A stretch of 50,651 nucleotides of DNA. It comes from Comamonadaceae bacterium ALPHA2B. Its GTDB lineage: Bacteria; Pseudomonadota; Gammaproteobacteria; Burkholderiales; Burkholderiaceae_C. Location of the stretch: NCBI GenBank assembly GCA_005503065.1, contig SCOE01000039.1, forward strand, positions 1 through 50,651. The letters run 5' to 3'. The notes below the pieces were generated by a model, which was not told where the DNA came from, did no database searches, and saw only the letters and a list, made by a program, of their open reading frames with translations. A program made the position numbers and the translations under genes. Shown one piece after another: positions 41,337 to 50,004 of the stretch (positions are counted from its first letter, which is position 1; each line of letters opens with the position of its first letter).

Positions 41337-41833
41337 CGCTCGAAGCCTGGCACGTCGATCGGACGCGAACGCGCGACCTGGCGCCTCGGCTGTTGGACCC
41401 GCAAGGCCATCCCCGCGTCGTGCCGTCGTCGGTGCTGGCCGACACCACCCCACCGGAGCAGCTGCGCTTCGGCGTGGAACACGGCATCTACGCATTCCTG
41501 ACCGAAGAACTCGTGGACTGGCTGAAAAGCTTCATCGCCGGCCGCACCGCCATCGAGATCGGTGCCGGCCACGGCCGCCTCGCCCAGGCCCTCGGCATCC
41601 CCGCCACCGACAACCGCCAGCAGGAGGAACCTGCGCTGCGCACGTACTACGCCAGCCTGGGCCAGCCCACCGTGCGTTACGGCGACCATGTGGAAAAGCG
41701 CGATGCTGCCGCCGCCGTCGTCCACTACCGTCCCCAGGTCGTTGTCGCCGCCTGGGCGACCAGCAGGTCGAACTGGAGTGTGCTCGCAACGTTCAACTTC
41801 GTACATCAAAAGTCTTCAGCCTGCCAGCCTTGA
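41333..41833 (+). pseudogene. SAM-methyltransferase-like gene, truncated
   Basis: MTLEAWHVDRTRTRDLAPRL through AIEIGAGHGRLAQALGIPAT, DNRQQEEPALRTYYASLGQP and HYRPQVVVAAWAT is homologous to 12827-13537. After about 41763 the reading departs (SRSNWSVLATFNF and on) and stops at 41833. The last 80 or so residues, including the RAINGTxDFIxIW motif, are missing. A breakpoint with unrelated DNA therefore lies near 41763. Confidence 0.75.
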
Positions 41834-41895
41834 ATTGCAACGCTTGGCGCATTTGTGACATAGTGCACGCGCTAAGTGAAGCATGAGGAGGGACA

Positions 41896-42162
41896 GTGAA
41901 TTTAGACCCTAGAACTGGTGCCGAAAGCTCATACCCTCCACTGGCGCCGCCAGAGTGGACGATGGAAATTGCAAAAGCAGAGCACGGCTACCGCGTCGCC
42001 GTACTGGCGTGCTCTGGCAAGCCGATGTGCCGTATCTCGCTGCACACTGAGTTTGCTGACGGCGACGCTGCTAGATCAGCGCTTGCCATCAAAGCGCGGC
42101 TCTGGATCGCCGAGTACCTTGCACGAGACCACTCTGGCAGCACATCCATGGGGGACATATGA
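41896..42162 (+). CDS. hypothetical protein (88 aa)
   Basis: GTG start at 41896 with a strong GAGGAGGG at 41885-41892. Reads MNLDPRTGAESSYPPLAPPE, then WTMEIAKAEHGYRVAVLACS and ALAIKARLWIAEYLARDHSG. Base composition is lower in GC than the neighbours, pointing to a different origin. The stop overlaps the next start (ATGA). No family recognised; similar short WxxEI..A..GYR..V proteins occur in betaproteobacterial genomic islands. Confidence 0.6.
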   Translation: MNLDPRTGAESSYPPLAPPEWTMEIAKAEHGYRVAVLACSGKPMCRISLHTEFADGDAARSALAIKARLWIAEYLARDHSGSTSMGDI

Positions 42163-42356
42163 GAGAACCCGAAAGTACCGAGGATGCGCGCGTAGCTCAG
42201 CTACGCGCCGAGTTGTCCAAGGCTCGCATGAGAGCGCTCGCGATGGCTGTAGAGCCGTCTAGGAACGACCACTACATTGCATTGCTGCTTGAGTTGGAAA
42301 CGGCGCTGTTTGACATGAAGTACGCGCAGACAGTGAGCACCTTGGGCCGGATGTAG
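42159..42356 (+). CDS. hypothetical protein (65 aa)
   Basis: Coupled to the gene before by ATGA. MREPESTEDARVAQLRAELS, then KARMRALAMAVEPSRNDHYI and a helical end LFDMKYAQTVSTLGRM. Helical throughout. Unknown family; probably acts with its partner. Confidence 0.55.
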   Translation: MREPESTEDARVAQLRAELSKARMRALAMAVEPSRNDHYIALLLELETALFDMKYAQTVSTLGRM

Positions 42357-42391
42357 CTTGAATACTGTGTGATCGCCCGCTCCGCGAATAA

Positions 42392-42413
42392 GTAGCTCAT
42401 GCAAAGGAGCTAC
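42392..42413 (+). promoter_or_regulatory. hairpin covering a ribosome binding site
   Basis: GTAGCTC (42392-42398), loop ATGCAAAG, GAGCTAC (42407-42413). The SD of the next frame (AAAGGAG, 42403-42409) lies half in the loop and half in the 3' arm, three bases before the ATG at 42416. Folding would hide it. Confidence 0.45.
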
Positions 42414-42415
42414 AC

Positions 42416-42572
42416 ATGACTGACCTCGTCACCCGCATCGCTGCCCTCGAAGCAGAACTCGCAAAGCCGCCTGCCTTCATCTACAACGCGGACGGGCACG
42501 AAGGTTCCCCAGGACCAGGAACTACTCAACCGCATCCTCGCGGAGCTTAAGGCCGAGCGAGACGCCGGCTAG
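42416..42572 (+). pseudogene. short coiled-coil-like protein, frameshifted
   Basis: MTDLVTRIAALEAELAKPPA then FIYNADGH in one frame, and TKVPQDQELLNRILAELKAE then RDAG with a TAG in the next frame. Joined, they make a sensible protein of about 51 residues. One indel near 42500 separates them. Unknown function. Confidence 0.45.
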
Positions 42573-42700
42573 TCCTTCATCTTCTCCGGGGACATGACCC
42601 GGCCGAAGTAGTTCATGTGGTTCACGGCGTCGGCCACCTCCCACCAGGTCGGCCAGACGACCTCGCCGGCGGCGAGCTGTTTCCTGAAGCTCTCTTGTTG
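42569..42700 (-). pseudogene. gene remnant, unidentified
   Basis: Minus strand reads FRKQLAAGEVVWPTWWEVAD, AVNHMNYFGRVMSPEKMKD and a TAG. It is protein-like but cut at its 5' side by the 29-bp repeat next to IS copy 2. No family recognised. Confidence 0.4.
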
Positions 42701-42724
42701 AGTTCCACGCAATCCCGACCCGGC
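42696..42724 (-). repeat. 29-bp inverted repeat, right copy
   Basis: Reverse complement begins GCCGGGTCGGGATTGCGTGG; one mismatch to the left copy at 29035-29063. It directly abuts IS copy 2. Confidence 0.75.
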
Positions 42725-44332
42725 GGGGGTGCGGATGAAATCTTGGACTACCTGGAGGTAGTTCATGTATTCGTACGAAGATCGAATCCGAGCCGTTGAG
42801 CTCTACATCAAGCTTGGCAAGCGCGTCGGACCCACACTCCGGCAGCTGGGCTATCCCACGAAGAATTCGTTGAAGGGTTGGTACAGCGAGTATCAGCAAA
42901 GCCTTGACCTTCCGGTGAGGTACGCACCTCGTGAGTTGAAGTTCTCGCAGGCGCAGAAGGCGGCAGCCATCGATCACTACCTCACCCATGATCGTTGCAT
43001 CGCGGTCACCATGAGGGCGCTGGGCTACCCCGGTCGTGGAACGCTTACCAAATGGGTGCGCGAGGCCTTCCCGGAGGCGAGGAGAGCTGTCGTTGGCAGT
43101 GTGGGCCAGCGAAGGTATTCCGAGAGCATCAAGCAAGCGGGGGTCATGCAGCTTTGCACCCGGCAGGACAGTGCGCAGGCTGTGGCCGACAAGCTCGGCG
43201 TGTGTCGGCCAACGTTGTACAACTGGAAGAACCAGCTTCTGGGACGTGAGGCATCTTCCTCCATGAAACACATCAACCCATCACCACGTGAGCAAGAGCG
43301 CGACGAGCTTGAGCGCCAGGTGGAGTCTTTGCGCCGCGAAGTCCGGCAACTGCGGCTTGAGCAAGACCTCTTGAACAAGGCCAATGAACTGTTAAAAAAA
43401 GGCCTGGGCGTCGATCTACAGCTCCTGTCCAACCGGGAGAAGACACTGCTGATTGACGCCCTGCGGGAGCACTATGGCTTGCCAGAACTCCTGGGACAGT
43501 TGGGTCTTGCACGCAGCTCGTACTTCTACCATCGCGCCCGTGCAGCGATGGGCGACAAGTACATCCAGGTGCGACAGTCCATTGCCGAGATCTTCGAGTC
43601 GAACCACCGCTGCTATGGTTACCGCAGGCTGCAGGCCTCGCTGACCAGGCAAGCCGTCTCCATCTCCGAGAAGGTGGTGCAGCGCCTGATGAAGGAAGAG
43701 AGCCTGATCGTTGCCAAGCCAAAGCGGCGCCGCTACGCGTCATGCCTCGTCGAGATCAGCCCCGCGCCGGAGAACCTCATCAACCGAGACTTCCAAGCTG
43801 CGCCGCCCAACGCGAAATGGTTGACCGACATCACAGAGTTCCAGATCCCGGCAGGCAAGGTGTACCTGTCGCCGATCATCGATTGCTTCGATGGAATGGT
43901 AGTGAGCTGGACCATTGGCACCAGTCCAGACGCGGAACTGGTCAACAGCATGCTGGATGCAGCCATAGAGACGGTGGCGCAAACAGGCGAGCGACCAGTG
44001 CTCCACTCCGACCGCGGAGGGCACTACCGCTGGCCGGGCTGGCTACGCAGAATGAACGATGCGAACCTTACCCGCTCGATGTCTCGCAAGGCCTGCTCTC
44101 CTGACAATGCAGCGTGCGAGGGGTTCTTCGGGCGTCTCAAGAACGAGTTGTTCTACGCTCGGGACTGGAAGAGCGCCACCATCGAGCAGTTCATTGAGGC
44201 GGTCGATTCGTACATCCGTTGGTACAACGAGAAGCGGATCAAGTTATCCCTTGGCTCTCTCAGCCCCATCGAATACCGGGTGAGCCTTGGGCTTGCGGCA
44301 TAGAAACAGTCCAAGTTTTCATCCGCACCCCC
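42725..44332 (+). mobile_element. IS3-family element, copy 2 (1608 bp)
   Basis: Same ends (GGGGGTGCGGATGAAA) and length as copy 1, same orientation. GGC immediately left (42722-42724) and GGC immediately right (44333-44335) fit a 3-bp target duplication. With copy 1 it could form a composite transposon of 16.9 kb. Confidence 0.9.
42765..44303 (+). CDS. IS3-family transposase, single frame (512 aa)
   Basis: Near-identical to the copy at 27467-29005. By eye the differences are Asp to Ala in TRQ(D/A)VSISE, Tyr-Leu-Gly to Cys-Leu-Val after RRRYAS, Ile to Leu in PEN(I/L)INRD and Ala to Pro in QAA(A/P)PNAK. All three catalytic acidic residues are kept. The few differences cluster between 43650 and 43810, the rest being identical, which suggests partial gene conversion or two related sources. 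Confidence 0.9.
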   Translation: MYSYEDRIRAVELYIKLGKRVGPTLRQLGYPTKNSLKGWYSEYQQSLDLPVRYAPRELKFSQAQKAAAIDHYLTHDRCIAVTMRALGYPGRGTLTKWVREAFPEARRAVVGSVGQRRYSESIKQAGVMQLCTRQDSAQAVADKLGVCRPTLYNWKNQLLGREASSSMKHINPSPREQERDELERQVESLRREVRQLRLEQDLLNKANELLKKGLGVDLQLLSNREKTLLIDALREHYGLPELLGQLGLARSSYFYHRARAAMGDKYIQVRQSIAEIFESNHRCYGYRRLQASLTRQAVSISEKVVQRLMKEESLIVAKPKRRRYASCLVEISPAPENLINRDFQAAPPNAKWLTDITEFQIPAGKVYLSPIIDCFDGMVVSWTIGTSPDAELVNSMLDAAIETVAQTGERPVLHSDRGGHYRWPGWLRRMNDANLTRSMSRKACSPDNAACEGFFGRLKNELFYARDWKSATIEQFIEAVDSYIRWYNEKRIKLSLGSLSPIEYRVSLGLAA

Positions 44333-44426
44333 GGCATTTCCATCCAATATTGCCCCACCCTCTTTGCGAGCCTGGCGGCTCACGGGTAAGCGTCTGCCCA
44401 AGGCCCTCTGGACAGGGCTATGGCGC

Positions 44427-44954
44427 TCAGATATCCACGACGTGGCGCAGCAGCGGGAAGCCGACGCGCCACGCAGTGCCATCGCCGGGGTCGATGCTGG
44501 CGGTGCGCTGGTTGATACGCACGATGGTCCCCACGACGGTGTTGAGGTACTTGTCCTCGAATGCCACCTTCTCGCCGCAGCGGAAGTCATTGCGCCCTGG
44601 TTGGGGTGCAGCCGGTGGCTCGGGCGTGGCTGCCGCCCGGGCCGTGTGCGCCGGCGGCTCGATGGCCGTGTAGGGCACGGACCAGGCAATGCGCGTGCCC
44701 TCTTCCTGGATCGTGGCCTGAGTCTCCTTCATGGCCAGCACTGTGCCCGCGCACATCCGGCCGTCCCGCCAATCCATGAACCGCACCGCTTGCCCCAGGT
44801 GCAGGTTAAGGCGGATGGGCACACTGCGCTTCGGATCGGCCAGCATCCGCTCGATCACGCCCTTGAGCTGCAGCAGCTCCAGGCTGCTGGCGCGCCCGAG
44901 CACCTCCAGCAAGCGCGAGTCCACGCCGGCCACGTTCAGGCCGCCTCGCCGCAC
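44427..44954 (-). CDS. conserved hypothetical protein (175 aa)
   Basis: VDSRLLEVLGRASSLELLQL, KGVIERMLADPKRSVPIRLN, LGQAVRFMDWRDGRMCAGTV, then KETQATIQEEGTRIAWSVPY, a Pro/Ala linker, and a second beta-rich unit (FRCGEKVAFEDKYLNTVVGT, IVRINQRTASIDPGDG, WRVGFPLLRHVVDI). The two beta units look like small SH3- or Tudor-type barrels, each with VRF/VAFxD and GTV motifs. A GTG at 44954 opens the frame; the true start may be a GTG at VDSRLL. Its 5' end abuts the truncated MmgE/PrpD gene. Function unknown. Confidence 0.55.
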   Translation of the reverse strand: MRRGGLNVAGVDSRLLEVLGRASSLELLQLKGVIERMLADPKRSVPIRLNLHLGQAVRFMDWRDGRMCAGTVLAMKETQATIQEEGTRIAWSVPYTAIEPPAHTARAAATPEPPAAPQPGRNDFRCGEKVAFEDKYLNTVVGTIVRINQRTASIDPGDGTAWRVGFPLLRHVVDI

Positions 44955-45948
44955 AGCAGAGCAGTTGCGACGACGAACTCCATGCAGAACAACGCGCCAC
45001 TCACAGTCGATGGATGGCGCACGGAGACCTTGAGCGCCAGGGCGAAGGTGCTGATGCGGATCCGCTGCACCTGCTCGGCGGTCAGTCCAGCAGTTCGCAT
45101 GAGTTGCAGCGCCGCATCGGCGGCGGCGTTGGTATAGCGGCAGCCATCATGAATCTTCGGTGCCACGCGGAGAAATGCCCCAGTGTGAACCGAAGTCGCG
45201 GGTGAGCGACTCGGTATTTAACTGCTGGCCGAAGGCGCGGAAGAAGCCCGGCGTTCCTTCCAGGGAGCCGCCTTCCAGGATCGCCAGGTTCCGCTCACCC
45301 CCTCCTTGGCCAACTGCACTGCCAGCAGCCCGCCCTGGCATGCCCGACCGAACTGATTGCGGGAACTGTCGATCGCGCTGTAGGCCTCCAGGAGGCCGGC
45401 GCCCATGCCGGCAGAAATCGCCATTGCGTGAGCGGCCAGGCGCCCGTCCAGCTTCATTGCGCGGGCAGATGCAGCGGCGGAGGCGAGCGTCCGAGAAGAG
45501 CCGTGGGGACGAAGCCCACATCTGCGACGCGCGCCTGAAGACCCAAGCGGATCAGAACCTCATAGCCGACCGCCACGCTAAGCAGGAAGTCTTGGCCAGT
45601 CGACTTGGAGATCTCCGCGGATGCCAGGGCAGCAGGCACTCTCACGATGCATGGGTGCGTGGTGCTGAATCGGCAGGTGTCCAGGAGCGCGGGAGACGTG
45701 GCGCTGTTGAGGTAAGCCGCCGCGCCGACAGGTAGCTTGAGGCCCCTGCCCAGCACAGTCGCCTCGGGGGTACCGCCCTGAGGCTCGAGCACCCGTCGCA
45801 TCGCAGAAGCGGTCCCGACGTGGACGCCCCACAGCGCGCTACCGATGACGTCCAAGACTCGGTACTTGGCAGCTTCCACGACCTCCTTGGGCAGGTTGCC
45901 GAATGACGCCTCCGAGACGAAAGCGGCGAGCGCTTCGATCGCCTTCAT
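44936..45948 (-). pseudogene. MmgE/PrpD-family gene with several frameshifts
   Basis: N-terminal part MKAIEALAAFVSEASFGNLP, EVVEAAKYRVLDVIGSALWG, VGAAAYLNSATSPALLDTCR (45454-45948) is intact. The rest continues in other frames: KLDGRLAAHAMAISAGMGAG, LLEAYSAIDSSRNQFGRACQ, then FGQQLNTESLTRDFGSHWGI, then PKIHDGCRYTNAAADAALQL. At least three indels occur, and the last 100 or so residues are missing after ATALLCGEA. The family includes 2-methylcitrate dehydratase and related hydro-lyases/isomerases. The start overlaps the carboxylesterase stop (ATGA), so they were one operon. Confidence 0.75.
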
Positions 45949-47109
45949 GGCGACGGCACTCCCTCGTCGACCAGTCCGCTGAAGCCCTGGCGGACTTCGA
46001 GAGGATCCACGATGAAGAGGTATTCGTCGGTTTCGCTGTATAGGGGCCACGAAGCGTGCTGTCGGATCGTGGAGTTCCGGAACGCGCGAACGAGGTCCAG
46101 AGTTGCATCATCGCCTGAGAGACCCGACGGTCTCCGTCGTTCAACTCCGGCGCAACCTGCTTGGCTCCAGATGCGCGAGCAAGCGAGATGGCATCGTTGG
46201 TGAAGAACCCGTTGCGGTCGTCCCAGTCACCAAAGATGTAGCCAGGTTCCAGGCGGTGGAAAGAGACACATCCGTCTTTTCGCCAGCCTGGGGGGACTCG
46301 ATCAAAGACGTAGACATAGCTCGGATGGCCCGCGCCCTTCGCACTCAGCGCCGCATTGCGATTCGCTTCGACCAGAGATGGATAAGTGATGTACGGTACG
46401 CCGGTACCGTCGATCTCTCCGAGACTGCATCCGGCGATCAGAGGAAGCCAATTAGGCGCAGAGCCCGACCGGATGAGCTCAGCCGTGGAATCGGTCAACA
46501 GCCACCCGTCGATGGTTGAGTTCCAGCGCGTGATGGTGAGACTCCTTTCCTCGACCAACGCCCCGTCGGCGTCAATGATGGCCTTCCAGGGAAGAGCGCG
46601 GGCGGCAGCCAGGGGATCACCCGCGTTGGAGACGCCGAGCTTCTCGAACATGGCGTGACCAAGTGCTTCGTTCTCGGCGCTGGGCCGACCGTTCAAGGTA
46701 CCCAGCACGCCGCCGCTTTGGATGATGGCCTTGTGGAAAAGGCCGGATGCTTTGCCGCTGCACATCATGCTCAGAACCTTGCCGCCGCCGCCGGACTCGC
46801 CGAAGTTGGTGACGTTGTCGGGGTTGCCGCCGAAGCGCTCTATGTTGTCCCGGACCCACTGGAGCGCTGAAATGATGTCCAGCAGCATGTAGTTGCCGCT
46901 GACGCCGTGATCGGACTCCTCACAAAGCAGTGGATGAGCGAGTAGGCCGATCGGGCCGACGCGCATGTTCACGTTGACAAGGACAACGCCGTGCGACGGG
47001 AATTCGGCTGCGTTGAAGAACGGTTCGTTGCCGTTTCCATGGATGAACGCGCCGCCGTGCAGCCAGACCATGACCGGCAGCCTGTCGGCTGGATCTCGGG
47101 CGGGCGTTA
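45945..47109 (-). pseudogene. type B carboxylesterase, 5'-truncated and frameshifted
   Basis: DPADRLPVMVWLHGGAFIHG (oxyanion hole HGG), ALQWVRDNIERFGGNPDNVT, NFGESGGGGKVLSMM (nucleophile Ser in GESGG) are those of carboxylesterase/para-nitrobenzyl esterase proteins. The normal 80-100 N-terminal residues are absent: an in-frame TAG lies just upstream of the join near 47110. A frameshift near 46075 moves the end (SETDEYLFIVDPLEVRQGFS, GLVDEGVPSP) to another frame. It would have hydrolysed an ester substrate for the neighbouring catabolic genes. Confidence 0.8.
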
Positions 47110-47144
47110 CCTAATGATTGAAGAATGCGGAACCGGCGATCTGT

Positions 47145-47375
47145 TCCCCCATACATCAATTGCTGGTGGGGCAGAACGAGGCGACGCTAAACAAAGTCCA
47201 GAACCTCATTTCAAGGATGGTCAGCGAGGGCGCTCCAAGCGATCGAACTGCTGACCTTGGAAGGATCGCGCTTGTCGGTCTGCGGGGTGCCGGAAAGGCC
47301 AGCCTTGGTAAGCGGCTTGGGGCTGATCTGGGGATTGCGTTCATCGACCTTGGCGTGAAGTCGAGCGGCTCGCGG
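47145..47375 (+). pseudogene. fragment of an XRE/shikimate-kinase-type regulator (BoxR/BzdR-like)
   Basis: Reads QLLVGQNEATLNKVQNLISR, then ADLGRIALVGLRGAGKASLG, KRLGADLGIAFIDL. The IALxGLRGAGKxxLG P-loop preceded by a helical linker matches the join between the HTH and the shikimate-kinase-like domain of BoxR/BzdR regulators, which sense benzoyl-CoA. Both the HTH and most of the kinase-like domain are missing. It is on the opposite strand to the esterase. Confidence 0.55.
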
Positions 47376-47515
47376 GAACGACCGTAAAGCAGATGCCGCG
47401 AGCAATTGCCCGGCTCCATAATGGGCGAAATCATAAGCGTCCATATGCTCGCTAGATAAGCGAAGCTTTTGACGCGACTTGGGTCAACACACCTGAAGAG
47501 ATGATCTTCAGCCCG

Positions 47516-48247
47516 CTAGTCCCCAACATACTCCGGATGGATGTCCGCGATCCGTTCGATGAAACCTTCGATCTGGCGGATGTGCTCGCGCAGCAGGGCC
47601 ACCGACGCGACCTCGTCGCCTGCGATGACCGCGGCCGCGATTTGTTCGTGAAAGGCCAGAGCCTCCTCACTTCCGCGCAATTCAGTACTGGCGATTCGGC
47701 GCAGGCGGTCCAGGTGCGTTCTCGCCTGGCGCACCACCTCCCACGCTGAGGCATGGCCCGCCAGGACCATGATCATCCGGTGCAGTTCCTCGTCGGCACC
47801 CAGGCTGCCCTCGCGATCCTCGTGGCGTATGGCGTCGCGCTGCCGCTCTACGATTCGCAGCAGCACCTTTCGGTCTGACAGTGGGGCCCGCGTGGCTCGT
47901 GCTACCGCGGCGCATTCGAGGGCCTCGCGCACGAACAGCGCATCCCGCAGGGCGCTGCGATGAAGCAGGGAAGCGAAGGTGCCCTTTTGCGGCATCACGT
48001 CGAGCAGGCCGTCGGCCAGCAGGCTGCGAAAGGCCTCGCGTACCGGGGTGCGACTGACACCGAACTGCTGTGCGACATCGCTCTCGTTGAGGGCCGTGCC
48101 GGGTACCAGGACCACATCGACAATCGCGCGCCGCAAAGCCCCGTAGACCTGGCTGCCGACCCCGCCGCGCACCGTGCCCGGCTGGATGCCGCCCAGGCCC
48201 GCTAGGCCTTCGAGGGTCGATGCGAGGACGAGACTGGAGCGCGACAT
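47516..48247 (-). CDS. GntR/FCD-family transcriptional regulator (243 aa)
   Basis: N-terminal winged helix of GntR type (SQVYGALRRAIVDVVLVPGT, ALNESDVAQQFGVSRTPVRE, AFRSLLADGLLDVMPQKGTF) and an all-helical FCD effector domain (FVREALECAAVARATRAPLS, DEELHRMIMVLAGHASAWEV, HEQIAAAVIAGDEVASVALL, REHIRQIEGFIERI) with metal-binding-type Asp/His positions. It starts four bases after the stop of the binding-protein gene, so they share a transcript. The inverted repeat at 49253-49270 in the divergent promoter is its likely operator. It probably responds to an organic acid. Confidence 0.85.
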   Translation of the reverse strand: MSRSSLVLASTLEGLAGLGGIQPGTVRGGVGSQVYGALRRAIVDVVLVPGTALNESDVAQQFGVSRTPVREAFRSLLADGLLDVMPQKGTFASLLHRSALRDALFVREALECAAVARATRAPLSDRKVLLRIVERQRDAIRHEDREGSLGADEELHRMIMVLAGHASAWEVVRQARTHLDRLRRIASTELRGSEEALAFHEQIAAAVIAGDEVASVALLREHIRQIEGFIERIADIHPEYVGD

Positions 48248-48251
48248 CCCG

Positions 48252-49235
48252 CTATTGTTCCACTTTGATGTTCTGGTCCTTGACCAGGTTCGCCCAGCGC
48301 TCGCGGTCTTCGCGCACGGTCTTACGCAGTGCCTCCACCGTGCCGGGCGCCGGGTTGGCCCCGAGGCTCGCGAGCTTCTCCTTCACGTCCGGCTGCGACA
48401 GCACGCGCACCACGTCGGCATTTACCTTGGCCACGATGTCGGCCGGCGTGCCGGCCCGCATGAACAGCGCCTGGTAGGCCCCCGTGTTGTAGCCCGGCGC
48501 CATTTCTGCCAAGGCAGGGACATTCGGGAAGGCCGGATCGCGCATCGGAGTCGACACGCCGATCAGCCGCAGCTTGCCGGTCTTCACGAAGGCGCTCGAG
48601 CTGAAGGCGCTGTTGAACATCAGGTCGTTCTGGCCGCTGACCACGTCCTGCGTGGCCTGGGACCCGCCCTTGCTGGGGATGTACGTCCACTGCAGGCCCA
48701 TGCGCGTCGCGAACAGCAGCCCGGCCATATGGGGCCCGGTGCCCATGCCTGCGGTTGCGTAGTTGAGTTTCGTGGGGTGTGCTTTGGAGTACGCCACCAA
48801 CTCCTGCAGGTCGTGGATCGGCACGCCGGGGTTCACCGTGACGTAGTAGGGCGAACTGGTGAGCATGCATACGGGTTGCAGATCCCGCTCGACGTCGTAG
48901 GGCAGCTTGTACAGGGTAGGGCCGATGGTGAGGGTCGCGAGGTCGCTCACGACCATGGCATGGCCATCCGCTGGTTGCTTCACGACATAGTCCGTTCCGA
49001 TGGCGCCGCTCGCGCCAGGCTTGTTCTCCACGATGACGGGCTGTTTCCAGCCTTCCTGTAGCTTGCTTGCGAGCACGCGCGCCAGCACGTCCGAAGGGCC
49101 CCCTGGGGTGTACGGAACGATGATGCGAACCGTTTTCGTCGGGTAGGACTGGGCAAAGGCCACGGGAGCGCCGGCAAATGCGATGAAGGCTGCGCTGGCC
49201 ACGAGCAGGTGGCGGGCGACGGATGGGAAAGACAT
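48252..49235 (-). CDS. TctC/Bug-family periplasmic substrate-binding protein (327 aa)
   Basis: Signal peptide (HLLVASAAFIAFAGAPVAFA), then the family hallmark YPTKTVRIIVPYTPGGPSDV, VIVENKPGASGAIGTDYVVK, NPGVPIHDLQELVAYSKAHP, GPHMAGLLFATRMGLQWTYI, and the C-terminal DVKEKLASLGANPAPGTVEA. These bind carboxylic acids for tripartite tricarboxylate transporters or as orphan sensors; no TctA/TctB gene is in the window. The ATG at 49235 has GGAG upstream. In Burkholderiales such genes usually sit beside the catabolic enzymes for the same substrate. Confidence 0.9.
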   Translation of the reverse strand: MSFPSVARHLLVASAAFIAFAGAPVAFAQSYPTKTVRIIVPYTPGGPSDVLARVLASKLQEGWKQPVIVENKPGASGAIGTDYVVKQPADGHAMVVSDLATLTIGPTLYKLPYDVERDLQPVCMLTSSPYYVTVNPGVPIHDLQELVAYSKAHPTKLNYATAGMGTGPHMAGLLFATRMGLQWTYIPSKGGSQATQDVVSGQNDLMFNSAFSSSAFVKTGKLRLIGVSTPMRDPAFPNVPALAEMAPGYNTGAYQALFMRAGTPADIVAKVNADVVRVLSQPDVKEKLASLGANPAPGTVEALRKTVREDRERWANLVKDQNIKVEQ

Positions 49236-49252
49236 GCTGTCTCCGGTAATTA

Positions 49253-49270
49253 TTGGATACTAGTATACAA
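49253..49270. promoter_or_regulatory. candidate GntR operator in divergent promoter
   Basis: TTGGATACTAGTATACAA, an inverted repeat with 16 of 18 positions paired, in the 43 bases between the binding-protein gene and the RraA-like gene. TATACA within it could be the -10 of the plus-strand gene, so binding would block transcription. Confidence 0.55.
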
Positions 49271-49278
49271 TCAAAACG

Positions 49279-50004
49279 ATGATCTCTCCCGTCGTTCCCT
49301 ACGCCTCCCTGCGAATGCTCAAGCAGGTCAGCACCGCCACCCTGTGCACGTGCCTATTCAAACGCGGGCTGCGTCAGCAGTTCATCCAGAACGTGCAGCC
49401 CATCGGCCGCTATGCGGAGAACATGGTCGGGCCGGCGTTCACGCTGCGCTACATCCCGGCACGCGAGGACATCAACGGGATGGAAGTGTTCCTCGACCAC
49501 GGCCATCCCCAGCGCAAGGCTGTGGAGGAATGCCCGCCCGGGGCCGTTCTCGTATTCGACAGTCGCAAAGATGCTCGCGCCGCGTCCGCAGGCGGCATCC
49601 TCGTGACGCGGTTGCAAGCACGCGGCGTGGCCGGCGTCGTGACCGACGGAGGCTTCCGCGATTCGCCAGACATCGAGAAGCTGGCCATTCCCGCCTACCA
49701 GCAGCGTCCGAGCGCGCCGACCAACCTGACCTTGCACCAGGCCATCGACATAAACGTGCCTATCGGCTGCGGTGAAGCACCCGTCTTCCCTGGTGACATC
49801 GTGGTGGGCGACGCCGAGGGGGTCGTGGTGATCCCGGCGCACCTGGCGGAGGAAATCGCGAAGGAAGCCTTCGAGATGACCGCCTTCGAAGATTTTGTGG
49901 CCGAGGAAGTCTCGCGTGGCCGTTCGATCCTGGGGTTGTACCCGCCGACGGACCCACAGACGCCGATCGACTTCTCGGCCTGGCGCCAGGCGCGCGGCCG
50001 GTGA
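49279..50004 (+). CDS. RraA-family protein / HMG-CHA aldolase-like (241 aa)
   Basis: Typical RraA fold motifs: STATLCTCLFKRGL, GPAFTLRYIPAREDINGMEV, CPPGAVLVFDSRKDARAASA, GGILVTRLQARGVAGVVTDG, GFRDSPDIEKLAIPAY, and PGDIVVGDAEGVVVIPAHLA. The Arg and Asp of GGFRD bind pyruvate and metal in the 4-hydroxy-4-methyl-2-oxoglutarate aldolase branch. The family also contains the RNase E inhibitor RraA, but the catabolic context favours a lyase or aldolase. Coupled to the next gene by a GTGA overlap. SD is weak; the start was kept because it aligns with family N-termini. Confidence 0.8.
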   Translation: MISPVVPYASLRMLKQVSTATLCTCLFKRGLRQQFIQNVQPIGRYAENMVGPAFTLRYIPAREDINGMEVFLDHGHPQRKAVEECPPGAVLVFDSRKDARAASAGGILVTRLQARGVAGVVTDGGFRDSPDIEKLAIPAYQQRPSAPTNLTLHQAIDINVPIGCGEAPVFPGDIVVGDAEGVVVIPAHLAEEIAKEAFEMTAFEDFVAEEVSRGRSILGLYPPTDPQTPIDFSAWRQARGR

